From positions 1 through 25,409 of the forward strand of contig NXFV01001471.1 in assembly GCA_002803225.1 (NCBI GenBank): DNA of 25,409 nt. Reading direction: 5' to 3'. Every line of letters begins with the position of its first letter. Position 1 is the stretch's first letter. This DNA is from Gamarada debralockiae. Its lineage: Eukaryota; Ascomycota; Leotiomycetes; Helotiales; Hyphodiscaceae. The translations under genes and the position numbers were made by a program. The notes below the pieces were generated by a model. The model was not told the origin of the DNA. It saw only the letters and a program-made list of their open reading frames with translations, and searched no databases. This document shows, piece by piece, positions 1 to 10,726 of this stretch.

Positions 1-1086
1 GTTGGTGGCAGTTGTGGCGATAGCGGGCGTGCAGAAACGGCCAGCTAGAATTTAGGTGTAGAAGGAGGATCAATTCAACATTTAGCATTTCTCATTATTT
101 ATTGTAGATGAATAACCCTCTCGTCATGCCACTGTGTCCGTGACACTCGTTTGAGGCAAGAATAACTCCCTAAAGAGGTTTTATTTTTCGTGGATGTGGG
201 TGCAACTCAAGTTCCAGACCTTGACGTGGACCTTTCTCGTTGGTGTTTGTTCACGCAAAGTATCCAAAATGAATTATATATACCTTAACTTCAAAAGGAA
301 GACGACATGAGTGAATCAACAGGTCTCGTGACTACCACCCCATCAAAACCCTGAAAGAATCATCAGTTCTTGGCATGCTATTGATTAATTTTGAGACTGC
401 ACACTTCAAGGGCTTTCAAAACTTTGTACAAGTCAAGAGAAAATAATTGGGATAGCTCATAAGAGGCGTGGAGGGGTGATTCCAGCATGATGATCATATG
501 ATTTCTTGATGAACATCTCACGTTTGCATCTGCCTTCCACGAAGTTGTAATTGTGATACTTTCGGGTTCTTGCACTTTTTATTGGCGTGTTCTCTATTCC
601 CCTTGTTTGCACACGCATGATACCGTTTCAGAATCGAAGAAATTACAAGCTTCCTGACGCTCTAGTTGAGGCCTTGAAGCTATTCCCGTTTGGGTGGCCA
701 GGTTGATTCGAAGATATAATACACCGCTGGGGAATCTCGTTCACTCCTGAAAAGGGCGCAAACTCTCCGCCGACTTGACTTAGCATGAGAGAAAGATCCA
801 ATGAATGCAATTGAAGAAGAGCATGACATCATATCAATCAATTGCCCAGTGCGAGCTTTATATTGAATTTCTAGGGAGTGTTCCAGAAGAGGAAGCCGTC
901 GACAGCACTTTCGCCTTCTTCGATGAGGACTACCGTAGGGAGAAATCACATAACTGAAGTAAGCAGAGCAGATTCAGCAATGGAAAGGACCAAATATCAA
1001 TGACAAAAGTAAAGTTAAAGTCAGGGGCATTTTTGTTCGCCCATGGGCTGACTACTAATCGTACAAGGTCCCTACAATATCCTACA
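1..1086. other. Intergenic, left edge
   Basis: No gene recognised. The open frames here are short and their translations show no family signature. The right end of this stretch is the 3' flank of mef2, which is transcribed toward it. The left edge is cut by the window, so a gene end could lie just outside. Confidence 0.5.
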
Positions 1087-3880
1087 TTACACAGCCTTCT
1101 CTCTTGGCCCAGAGAGCCTCTCGAACTTATCGACACTCATGATGAACGTTCCTCTTCCACCCGTAAGACTCCTAAGATGCTTCAGGTATCCTACCATCTC
1201 CTTCAATGGGACTCTCGCAGTGACTTGTCGTTGCTGACCAGGTCCAGAGGTGTCCACACCAACACTGGAGGCAAATGGATCGGGCGGTGCATATATTCTC
1301 TTCGTATCGATCGTTAGCAAGTCCGCAGTAGAGGCATCATCGTTACCGTCATTCTCGAGTGACAGAACATGACCTCCTCGAGCTGAAGATATGTCGTGGA
1401 CAATGGCTCCTAGTGTTGTCTCGTCGCAGCTGATGACGACGTTCATGACTGGCTCCATGAGACCAACGTCATCGCTCTCGAAAGCTGCTTTGAGAGCAGC
1501 TTGAACAGCTAGTCTTGCTGCAGAGGACAGAGCAGCAGGGCTCGTGTCAGAGCCAAAGAAGTCCTTCGAGGGATCGAAGGTCAAAGTAACGTGCGATGCG
1601 TGGAGTGGAAATGCTCGCCGAGGACCTCGAGCTAGAGCTGCTACTGCTCCGTTAATGAGCGCAGCTTGGATAGTCGATATCGATAATTCAGGAAGCAATG
1701 AAGCCCCGCCTTCAAGAGACTCATCCTGCGAAGTCGTCGGTATCCGGATTGTGATCGAATTACCATCTCGGGTAACGGTGTAGTCTGTGTCAAATTGTTG
1801 CCCTTCGAGTGGCGTAATGCTGGCCTCGCAGCCTGCTTTGCCCTTCTTTCCCGCAACCTCGCGATCGAATACGAATCGGTGGGTTCCAGTAGCGGACAGA
1901 ACGCATTCGCGATAACTGATCTCGATGTTTCCCATTGTTGCTTTTGCCTTGAAATCGTTGACGAGGCGATCGCGGGCGATCTCAAGATGAAGCTCACCCA
2001 TTCCACTAAGTAACATCTGTCCCGACTCTTCATCCACATTTACGTGAAGGCTAGGATCTTCTCGAAGAAGGATTTGGAGGATATCCGCAACGTTCCTTTC
2101 CTCGCTCAAGCTGTGCGGCTCGATAGCAGCGAAGAACACAGGCGGTGGCACATCTATAGGTCGCAGTTGAAGGGTATTCAAGGGCGGAGGTGGTCCCGTC
2201 TTTGGATTAGCTCCCGGATAGGACATCAGCGTGTCCCCTGTGCGAGCGTACTTCAGGCCTGCAATGACTCCGATCTGCCCAGCAGCGATGTGGGGTATTT
2301 CAATAGCATCAGATGCTTGCATCTGTAATAATCGCTGAGCTCTTTCTGTAACATGAAGGTTCGTATTCCATAGCGCAGCATTACGGTTAATGCTACCTGA
2401 GTAGACCCGAACATATACGAGAATGCCACGGCGAGGATCGTTGACGACTTTGAACGCCAGGGCGCAAGCCTCGATTTGAGAAACAAGAGACGTTTTAGCT
2501 GCACCTTTCTTCGCGAGTTGCTTGTTCGAAGCTGGTGCAACACTGAACTTTCCCTGCAATAGCTCTGACAGGCCTCCCTTGACGTTTCCGAGACTGACTT
2601 CCGGATCTGGTCGTTCTGTTGGGTCAGGAAGGAGGTCATCGACAGCATCTAACAGTGGCTGAACTCCGATATTTCTGAAGCTGGCTCCTGCAAACACGGG
2701 AATAAGTCTTCCGGATCCATCAAGAACGCAACGCCGTAAACTGTTCCTGATAGCTTGTGCTGGTATAGCGAGGCTGTCGTCGTTGCACTCCAGCCAAGTT
2801 TCCAAAAGCTGCTCATCATACTCGCAGAGAGCTTCAACGAGAGCTGCGCGAGCTTTGATGAGCTCTTCTCTCAGTGCGGAGTCTTCCTCGGCCAGTTGTT
2901 CCAGTGTGAAGTTTTGTACACTCTTGCCATCGCCGCCCTCTTTCCATTTCAATGCACAGAGATTAATTGCATCTCCAACTCCAGTAAATCTCCCCTTCCC
3001 TCCTTGCCACCAAGGAATCTGACATACAGCTGGCCAACCCTTTAGTCTTGACCCAATTTCCTTCACGGTTCTCTCAAATGCAGCCCCGTCCCGATCAAGT
3101 TTATTGACAAACACGATTCTAGGGATGCAGTAGTTGCTTGCTTGAGCCCACACCTTTTCGGTTTGGGCTTCGACGCCGGCCACGCCATCAAGAATGCATA
3201 CTGCTCCATCGAGGATTCTTAACGAACGGAGCACTTCGAACGTGAAATCTGCATGTCCCGGAGTGTCAATGAGGTTGACGGTGTGAGGATGATGTGATCT
3301 TGGTTTGTTGGGGTTGTCCGGTGTATCATGGGCTAAAGGTGGCCAATGGAAGGTTACAGCCGCAGACTGAATGGTAATCCCTCGAGCTCGCTCTGCTGGA
3401 AGGAAATCCGTGACAGTGGAGCCATCATCGACATCTGAAAGAGGATGAGTCAGAAGATATAATCAAATTGCTGCAAATTGCAACATAAAAGTCTCTGCCT
3501 GCAAAGTATACTCAAGAATGAGGCATCTCGTGAAGATAGTAACGCAAATGAGGTAAAAATGTTTAATATCACGTGACGTACCTCCTATTCGTCGAGTAAA
3601 TCCGCTGTAGTAGAGCATGCGCTCTGTTGTGGTTGTTTTACCCTATAATACTGTAAGCCAAAGGTTCTGATATATTGCTCTTACGGTTCAGTGAGCTTAC
3701 AGCATCGATATGTGCAATGATTCCAATATTGCGAGTCTTTTTGATACTCGGATCATGGTGATGTGAGGAAAATCGGTATGAGGTCCTGGACCAACTATGT
3801 TGACCCTCAGAGTATAAGAAAATGCATCGAAGGCGTCGATGCCATCCTATGCACCCTTTTTTTGATGCCAATAGACTCAT
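1087..3880 (-). CDS. mef2: Mitochondrial elongation factor G2 / ribosome-releasing factor 2
   Basis: Translational GTPase that, with ribosome recycling factor, splits mitochondrial ribosomes after termination. Exons (minus) are 3880-3701, 3642-3582 and 3434-1087, giving 862 residues. Introns of 58 and 147 bases have GT..AG ends and keep frame. The N-terminus (about residues 1-45) is rich in Arg, Ser and His with almost no acidic residues, as expected for a mitochondrial presequence. G-domain motifs are visible: P-loop AHIDAGKTTTTE (about 56-67), switch [16 protein letters not shown] (about 137-144) and NKLD (191-194). EF-G domains II to V follow, ending in the typical [18 protein letters not shown] stretch. 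The first intron falls inside the P-loop, between HIDA and GKTT. EF-G1 (Mef1) is the alternative; the RRF2-type length and the segment between domains favour Mef2. The start is the first ATG in the exon and supplies the presequence. It shares its upstream region with vps17. Confidence 0.9.
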
Positions 3881-4214
3881 CCCCTAGTCAATGCCTGATA
3901 CATGTGAAGCTTCTTTGTTCGAAGGCTTTTGAAGGTTTAGCTCGCTTAGCGGCTAATTTCCCGCGCTGCCGTTTTCGCTCGTTGCCTTGTGGAGAAGTAG
4001 ATCTGGGCTGTTGATCTCCAGCTTCAATTGATTGCTCACTATTGCAGCAACAACTTTGATTCCACACTGTGCAGTACAGAGCTGCGCATGCTACGATCAG
4101 AGGGCGACGACAACCCTGAGCTACATTTGCTCCACCTTGACGACGTCACTGCCTTTGAGCACGAGCTTGGATCAATAATAAAGGAACAGAAGAAGCATAG
4201 CCTTCGGTGGCATC
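3881..4214. promoter_or_regulatory. Shared mef2/vps17 upstream region
   Basis: This stretch separates the start codons of two divergent genes and must hold both promoters and both 5' leaders. I see no convincing TATA box or conserved paired motif. The function is inferred from position only. Confidence 0.6.
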
Positions 4215-6160
4215 ATGGATTACTCTGCTTCAATACACGACGATAATCCAGCAGGCGCATCTCCCTGGGGATCATCGCCGGTTCCTTCTCCTCAGCATGC
4301 CAGATCGAGCTCATTCCCAACCTCTAGCGACGCCCCGCCGTCACCAACTCTTTACAGCTCGAATCAGTCACGCAACGCAAGTTATGGAGGAGATGATACA
4401 ATGGGTTCAGGAAGTTATAACAGACCAGGGAGTAGCGTTGGCACGGAATCTGTGGCGGAGAGTGATGAACAAAGACCAGGTACTGCCGAATCTATCCGGA
4501 GTCAGCCTGAAGAACAACAAGCCTTCCTTAGTCAACAACAACAACAGCAGCAGGCGACAGGACAGCAGCAGAACCTACCACAGCAGAGACAAGAGCCTCA
4601 GCGTTACCATGGAGCTGGGCGACAGGCACAACAGCCTCAAGGCACTCAGTATAAGCTGCAGGCTAAAATTACTGGCCTAGAACGAACTGGCAGGAAAGAT
4701 CCCATTATGAGATTCGATGTGCATGTAAGTATATAGGCTCCAAACAATCCTGCTTGCTGTGGCTTTATTGACCTATCAGACAAATCTCCCCAAATTTCGT
4801 ACTACGCAATTCCGCGACGTCCGTCGAACACACTCCGAATTTATTAAGCTCGCGGATCACCTCATATCTTCGAATCCTGAGGCTATTGTCCCTGCGGTTC
4901 CTCCTGCGGTTACATCGGCTGGGGCTGGTACAGATGAGGATGAGGCCCGCGTAAAGGCATCGCTCCAGAGATGGCTCAATTACGTCTGCGGAAACGAGGT
5001 TTTGATGAGAGATGATGAAATGGTTTTATTTGTTGAAAGCGATTTTGGTTACAGCCCAATGCTCAAGAGAAAACAGCCAGCTACTGGCGTCCGCAGAAGG
5101 GTCATAAAGCAGTTTGCGCCTCCTCCCGATGATACACCAGAACTACAAGACGCGCGACCAGTTGTGAAGCTCTTCTATCTGGGAACAATGGACGCCGGAC
5201 ATAAGGTTGACAAGTTGGTCAAGGCTAGAAGAGGTAAGTTGTCGCAAGATTGAGATAAGATCATGCTAAGTGCGCATAGGTCTTGGACTTGCAGAGTCCG
5301 ATTTCGGCGTCAAGCTTGGATCGATGAACGTCCAAGAGCCCCATCCAGGTCTAGCAAATGCGTATCGCAAGCTGGGAAAGACCATACAGACTACTGGAGA
5401 TTACCATGCAGCACAGGGCACTGCTGAAGCAACGACAATCGGTGATCCTCTTCAATACCACTCGCAAGATGCCTTCATCGTGAAGGAGACTCTCACAAAC
5501 CGTCACATCCTCCTGCGCGAGCTTCTGCAAGCTCAGCAATTGACGCGAAGCAAGCTCAATGCTGCGGATAGGCTTAAGGCTAGCTCATCCGTGCGACGGG
5601 AGAAAGTCGATGAAGCTATATCGGCATTGGATGAGGCTCGAAGTAACGAGCTTTATCTCCTCGGAAAAACCCAAAGGGTCACCGCTAATCTGCTGCAAGA
5701 GCAGAGAAAGTGGTTCGCTCGTACTGCAGCAGATCTACGACTCAGCATCCGAGAGTATGCGATTCGTGAGATCGAGGCGGAGAGACGTACTTTGGCCACG
5801 TTGGAAAGCATCAGACCCGACATTCGGTCAATTGATTCTTCCGGAGGTCTAAGTAGGTTGGGGAGGGAAGCGCACCCCGCAGTACGGAGAGCCAGCTTAG
5901 CAGCGAGTCAGGGACCCAAGGGTGATGCATGGAGCGGTGTACCTCGACGCCCGGATGGGTTGAACAGAAGCATTTCAGGCAGTTTCATGTCAAACCTTCC
6001 AGAGGACGCAAATGGAGAAGATGAACAGGGTCCTGGCGGCCGAGATAGAGCGCTCAGCGGTGCGGGTGCAGGTGGCCTTAAGGGCGTCAAGGAAGAGGAT
6101 GATGAGGACAGAGTTGATGCGCGGAACGCAGCCAGCCGATTGGCTACAAGCACTTTCTGA
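4215..6160 (+). CDS. vps17: Vps17, retromer sorting-nexin subunit (PX-BAR)
   Basis: Sorting nexin that pairs with Vps5 in the retromer membrane coat and returns cargo receptors from endosomes to the Golgi. Exons are 4215-4724, 4780-5233 and 5280-6160, giving 614 residues. The introns (55 and 46 bases) have GTAAGT donors. Residues 1-140 are a disordered Ser/Pro/Gln tail with a polyglutamine run near 105-118. The N-terminus MDYSASIHDDNPAGASPWGS is in the style of filamentous-fungal Vps17. A PX domain spans about 145-260 (FDVHTNLPKFRTTQFRDVRR, then a conserved RWLNYV helix), with an alanine/valine-rich insert in its middle. A long helical BAR region covers about 300-520. The C-terminal tail is Gly/Glu/Asp-rich and probably disordered. 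The first intron lies inside the PX domain. An overlapping frame starting at 4207 has no family signature and was ignored. Confidence 0.9.
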
Positions 6161-7710
6161 TAGTGGAAATATACCGCCTCGTTGGAATTGTTGGTGGGTC
6201 TTCGGTTTCCATGTCAATTCCACGAACTGTATTCCCGTTCATAGTACATACGAATAAGTATATCACAGCATTATTGGTGATGATCCTTGCCAAAAAGGTA
6301 TGTGTGCACTCCTTGCGCAATGTTACAAAGCCTCAAATGATATCATATTAGGAATCACTTCTCAGATCCATATCCATGGCCTTGATCACTCAATTGAGCC
6401 TTCGCATGTTGATTAGAGCTTCACCGCCACGTCAATGCAAATCGTATTGAAACTGATGGGTCGCTATCCAGTGCAATGGCTATGATCTACCATGGTGCTT
6501 TAATCCTAGTCAATAGTCTCGCCAGTCGGATTTAAGTTTGACTGCCCCAGAAGCGCTTGCCCTAGTCCTGTCGACCCATCAATTCTTCATTCAAGCTCTC
6601 CATCTCAACTCTGGAAAGAGACCTGGTCCTTGCTTCAACGGACCCACACACACTCTGATCATAATTGATCATTGGGAGCCGCAGGTTATTAGACTCCGAA
6701 ATTGTACGCGCTCATGGACGAAGAGACAGAAAAAAACCGGTACCATAGTACTTGCGGTAGTCAGCCGCCTAGTACAGAGGTACTCGAGTCTCAAAGGCCT
6801 CGATGTATGCCACGTCGTCCGATGGTCGCATCAAAGCGGGTTCAGGAGCACCTCCGATTTTCTCTCTCGCGTCGTGTAACGGAGCTTCTGGCTTTCCTGG
6901 CGATTTTGGACCCATAACAGGCCTGCAGCTTTATCAGGGTGACACGAATGCAAAACTATTTCCCGTTTTCCGCGAAGTTCCGCTCTCTTCGAAAGGGGGA
7001 CGAGACCGAAGCCGGCGAAACTTGAGCCTTTGGGGGCAGCAAAAACGGGAGATAGTGCCTCCGTCAGCTCCCTCTTGGCCCAAGAAAAGAAGAAAGAACA
7101 GTTCCAAAGGACGATGTACCCGCTGTTACTCACGGCAAAATAGACGGTTACCATTATGACACAAGTCTGGGGTAGAAATGCTTTTTCGCTTCCTCGGCAG
7201 CTGGTTCCAGAAGACGAGCCGCGGCGACATCTTATCGAGGCCGAGCTCGACCTCTTATATCAACGTTTTCTCCATGTGCTCTCCTTCCATAGGGCCGATA
7301 AAAAGCGAAGGTGTACTACATGAGATCCGAACCGTGTGCATTTCCGCTTATGCAGCTACAGGGTTGTGTCCTTCATCGGGCGTACCTCGCACGGCAAGGA
7401 TAGTGCTGCACCACACACATTTTATATTCGATTAATTCGTTGATTGCAAACTTCCCATAGCTACCTGCTCCATTCCTGCAGCAAAGCTCTCCCGAGGTTA
7501 TCAACTCTGGAAACAAGATTAGAGAGATAGCTGGAAGCTATGTGACTGGCAAGAGGCTTTGCTCATTCAATGACAATCGCGGGCAGACATGGCGGTCAAG
7601 ATTTCTATAACTGTCGTGGGGGGCACTTCTTCGTGGAGGCCAATCTCACTCCTACGCCTCTCCCCCACAGATTCTGGCTACTAGTTGACTAAACGCTTCT
7701 ATTTTTCTAC
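6161..7710. other. Long intergenic stretch, vps17 3' side and dehydrogenase upstream region
   Basis: About 1.5 kb with only short open frames on both strands and no recognisable protein, tRNA or repeat. The left end must carry the vps17 3' UTR, and the right end the upstream region of the polyol dehydrogenase. It is long for this window, where other intergenic gaps in the left half are about 0.2 to 0.7 kb. Confidence 0.5.
7616..7668. promoter_or_regulatory. Cluster of CreA/Cre1-type sites (SYGGRG)
   Basis: Three matches to the carbon-catabolite repressor consensus SYGGRG sit within 53 bases: GTGGGG at 7616-7621, GTGGAG at 7633-7638, and GTGGGG on minus (CCCCAC at 7663-7668). They end about 45 bases before the dehydrogenase start. 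The motif is short and common, so single matches mean little. The clustering before a polyol dehydrogenase, a typical CreA target class, is what makes it worth noting. Confidence 0.3.
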
Positions 7711-9179
7711 ATGCAAAAAGCAATTATGGCTCCATCTGCTATGACGGAGGCTCTCCCGGCCCTGGAAACATCCCACGTCAACCCCGCATTCTCCTCAAAA
7801 CCAACGGTCAACGCTTCGGTCCTACATGGACCCCGCGACGTTCGATTGGTACAAAAATCCCGCGCTCCTTCCTATCTTGACTTTCCCAGCATATAAAAAT
7901 CTAACAAATTCCCAGGAAACAAGAAGCATTGAAGACCCATCCATTGGCGAACTTCAGATCCAAATCAAGTCAACCGGCATCTGTGGATCTGATGTGAGCT
8001 ATTACAAGAAGTTCGCCAACGGCGATCTGTGTGCTTGTGCACCACTCTCTCTTGGTCATGAGTCTTCCGGCGTCGTAGTAGCCATCGGCCCAGCCGTCAA
8101 TGGCTTCAAAATTGGCGACCGCGTCGCTCTCGAAGTCGGCATTCCCTGCGGCCAATGCAAGATCTGCAGGAAAGGGCGGTATAACCTCTGCAAGAAGATG
8201 AGGTTTAGGAGTAGTGCGAAGAGCGTGCCGCATTTTCAGGGAACTCTGCAAGAGCGGATTAACCATCCTGCGATTTGGTGTCACAAGTGAGTGCCAAACC
8301 GTCCAGTTTCTGTCTAATGCCTATTCAATTACTATGAGCGGAGAATTGTTCGCTGATGTTGCACGCAGGATCCCAGACCATGTCTCCTTCGACGCAGCAG
8401 CTCTCCTAGAACCTCTCTCCGTAGCAATCCACTCCCTTAACCGCGCCTCCCCCGCCCCAGGCTCCACCGCCCTCGTAATCGGCGCCGGCACCGTCGGTTT
8501 ACTCGTCGCAGCAATGGCCAGGCAATCCGGCTGCACAATCGTCACAATCATCGACCTTGACGCCGGGCGCGTCGAATACGCCTTATCCAAAGGCTTCGCA
8601 ACACACGGCTACGTGGTTCCCAAACCTCTCCACGCATCCGCATCCTCTTCCTCGATCTTCACTTCTGGAACTTCGACTCCGTCAAGTGATGGGATGATGA
8701 CGCCTTTGTCTAGCTATTCGAGCATCAGCGATCGTCTCGATGGTGCGAAGGCTGTCGCTGCTGATGTTTTGGCGGTTGCAAGACCGGATATGGCGGCTTT
8801 AGAAGAGGATGAGGATGATGGTGTTGATGTGTCGTTCGAATGTACTGGAAAGGAAGCTTGTATGCAGACCGCACTTTATGCAACTAAACCTGGTGGAAAA
8901 GTCATAATGGTCGGAATGGGGACGCCTATTCAGACTGTTCCATTGTCAGCAGCGCATTTGAGAGAAGTGGATATCTTGGGGATCTTCAGATATGCGAATA
9001 CCTATCCTACGGGTATAGGATTGTTGGCTGGGAAGGGATCGATGAAGATCCCGAGTTTGGACGATATGGTTACGCATAAATTCAAGGGGTTGGCTAATGC
9101 GAAGCAGGCCTTCGAGTTGGCTAGCAGAACAGTTGATGATGATGGGAAGTTGGTTTTGAAGGTTGTGGTTGAGGCTTAG
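7711..9179 (+). CDS. Zinc-dependent polyol dehydrogenase (sorbitol/xylitol/L-arabinitol type)
   Basis: Medium-chain dehydrogenase/reductase that would oxidise a sugar alcohol to a ketose with NAD+. Exons are 7711-7848, 7916-8286 and 8369-9179, giving 439 residues; all junctions keep frame (DVRL|ETRS, CHK|IPDH). Catalytic zinc ligands are Cys69 (GICGSD) and His94-Glu95 (GHESSG). The structural zinc site has four cysteines, 124, 127, 130 and 138 (PCGQCKICRKGRYNLC). The Rossmann motif GAGTVG is near 208-213, and IIDLDAGR after it (acidic end of the second strand) points to NAD rather than NADP. A Ser/Thr-rich insert of about 40 residues (about 257-295) and a later acidic patch make it longer than the usual 350-380. 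In-frame ATGs at 7711, 7726 and 7741 are all possible starts; the first is used. The exact substrate cannot be read from sequence. Confidence 0.85.
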
Positions 9180-9451
9180 AGTTGAGCTAGAAAGAGGAGA
9201 TCTTGGGATGCGCAGTGTGATTTTGGGTGGCTACCTGATTTTTGATGGTCAAATCAGATTGGAAATGATGATCATGAACGGTAGAACTAATCCAAATGGA
9301 ACTTATGTCATGATTGAAGTCACTGCCACTGATTGTATTGCATGTCTTCTTGATGATCGCTATGAAAACGCCTTTCTCTCCATATCCGTGGTCTCTGCAA
9401 CGCCAGCAAATGCAACCATTTTGTCATCCTTTCATTCCCCTGTCTGGCAGT

Positions 9452-10726
9452 CTAGCTTAGAATATCACCAACGCCCATAACAAAGCTTTGATTTCCATCC
9501 AATGCGCGGTTCATCGAGTTCTTTGAATGCTTGCCAGCCTCAACAACCGAGAACTTCTTTCCCATCTCCCGCGCATCCTTGATGCTTTGTGTGATCGTAT
9601 CGAGAAGCGAGACCAGATTGACGTCGTTTTGTTCGGACATCAGCTCCTGCTGGAAAGCGGCGCTGTCTGCTGGGATGAGGAGGCTTAATCGACTGAGGAG
9701 AGCTTGAATGGATCGAAGAACGCAGTGGTTGACAGGGGTGTACTTCTTCGAATCCGACTCGACGCCTTCCGGCACGTCGCTCGAAACGTAAGATGGTGGC
9801 AGGTTCTGCAAATACATCGCAATAAGGTTGATCCGGGCGTGTAACATCTTGATGGCGTTCGCCTTGGCTGTCAGAGAAGCAATCAGCTCTTCGTCCTCGC
9901 GCGACAAGATCTCCTTTTTCGGTCCAGCTTCTTCCTCCTCGGCCTTCTTTCCACTTCGTGTTTTGCCTTTGCCCTTGACGTCTTCTACTGCTTTCGGCTT
10001 CACCTGAGTGTTGACCGCTGTAGCGTTTCCTCCGCCTCGTGCAACGAAATCCACACTAATCATTTCCGCCTCGCCTGTTTCGACGCTGTATGGTAATTCC
10101 TTGAACTTCAGTCCTAGTTGTGGTTGGCTATCCTTCATCTCCCTGTCCTCTCCCGATTCGGCTGCTGTGTCTTCCGCCTCATAGTTGCTTTCGTATATCG
10201 TGAGAGGAAGCTTGCCACCAACAGAGCCTTCGAGAACAGCTTCTGGGTGGAAGCCAAGGAGAATGGCAGATTCGTTGTAGGAGTCGAGGATTTGTCGGTG
10301 TATTGGGAGGTGAATGGGTTGGGGACCTGAGGTTGGGAGAATCGTATACCAGCCCACGAGGTCGAGCGCAGGAACTTTGTGGACATCCTTCACTGTAGGG
10401 GGAAGAGTTGTCAGTAAACTTGCAGCCACATTTTCAGATAATTGGAACCTACTCTGCTGTAATCGATCCTCAAACCAGGCTTTGTGAAGTATAACCTCAT
10501 CGTCAACAGTGAGGAGAAGACACTCAAAGGCATGTTCAATGGTGATCTCTCTGCCATTTTGTTGACCAAGTAACGCGCCAACAACAGGACCTTTTTGGTT
10601 TCGCAGCGTGTGTCTTGTGATGTAGTCGGAGATTGTGAGGAGAACTAGAGGATGGAGAGCTACTTGGAGGCCTGAATCCGAGGACTTCTGGGTGGAGAGC
10701 AGTGAGTTTTGCGCCTCGACCACCAT
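9452..10726 (-). CDS. csn6: COP9 signalosome subunit 6 (MPN- domain)
   Basis: Scaffold subunit of the COP9 signalosome, which removes Nedd8 from cullins. Exons (minus) are 10726-10453 and 10392-9452, giving 404 residues. An MPN domain covers about 15-190 (LHPLVLLTISDYITRH, then GPVVGALLGQQNGREI). The JAMM zinc motif (HxH..SxxD) is absent, as expected for the inactive MPN- partner of CSN5. A Lys/Glu-rich low-complexity linker follows, then helical segments (INLIAMYLQNLP) that join the subunit bundle. The 60-base intron (GTAGGT..CAG) has no stop and a length divisible by three. Reading through it would add 20 residues, but removing it gives RLQQMKDVHKVPALDLVGWY, the usual family join. The start is the first true ATG. 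It is tail to tail with the dehydrogenase, 272 bases apart. Confidence 0.88.
   Translation of the reverse strand: MVVEAQNSLLSTQKSSDSGLQVALHPLVLLTISDYITRHTLRNQKGPVVGALLGQQNGREITIEHAFECLLLTVDDEVILHKAWFEDRLQQSRFQLSENVAASLLTTLPPTVKDVHKVPALDLVGWYTILPTSGPQPIHLPIHRQILDSYNESAILLGFHPEAVLEGSVGGKLPLTIYESNYEAEDTAAESGEDREMKDSQPQLGLKFKELPYSVETGEAEMISVDFVARGGGNATAVNTQVKPKAVEDVKGKGKTRSGKKAEEEEAGPKKEILSREDEELIASLTAKANAIKMLHARINLIAMYLQNLPPSYVSSDVPEGVESDSKKYTPVNHCVLRSIQALLSRLSLLIPADSAAFQQELMSEQNDVNLVSLLDTITQSIKDAREMGKKFSVVEAGKHSKNSMNRALDGNQSFVMGVGDILS

Noticed and set aside
1641..2039. Long alternative frames inside mef2, on both strands (also 2253-2648 and 2755-3045)
   Set aside because: They overlap strongly conserved EF-G coding sequence and have no family signature; they are shadows.
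4207..4680. Overlapping plus-strand frame of 157 codons over the vps17 start
   Set aside because: It covers the vps17 low-complexity N-terminus, which is rich in CAA/CAG repeats that leave other frames open. The vps17 frame joins correctly to the PX exon.
6538..7159. Several plus-strand frames in the 1.5 kb gap before the dehydrogenase
   Set aside because: They start at weak positions, overlap each other, and show no domain or intron joins. Treated as chance frames.
7826..7915. Dehydrogenase start at 7826 without the first exon
   Set aside because: That start gives a noise-like N-terminus. Splicing 7711-7848 to 7916 gives the family-typical VLHGPRDVRLETRSIEDP.
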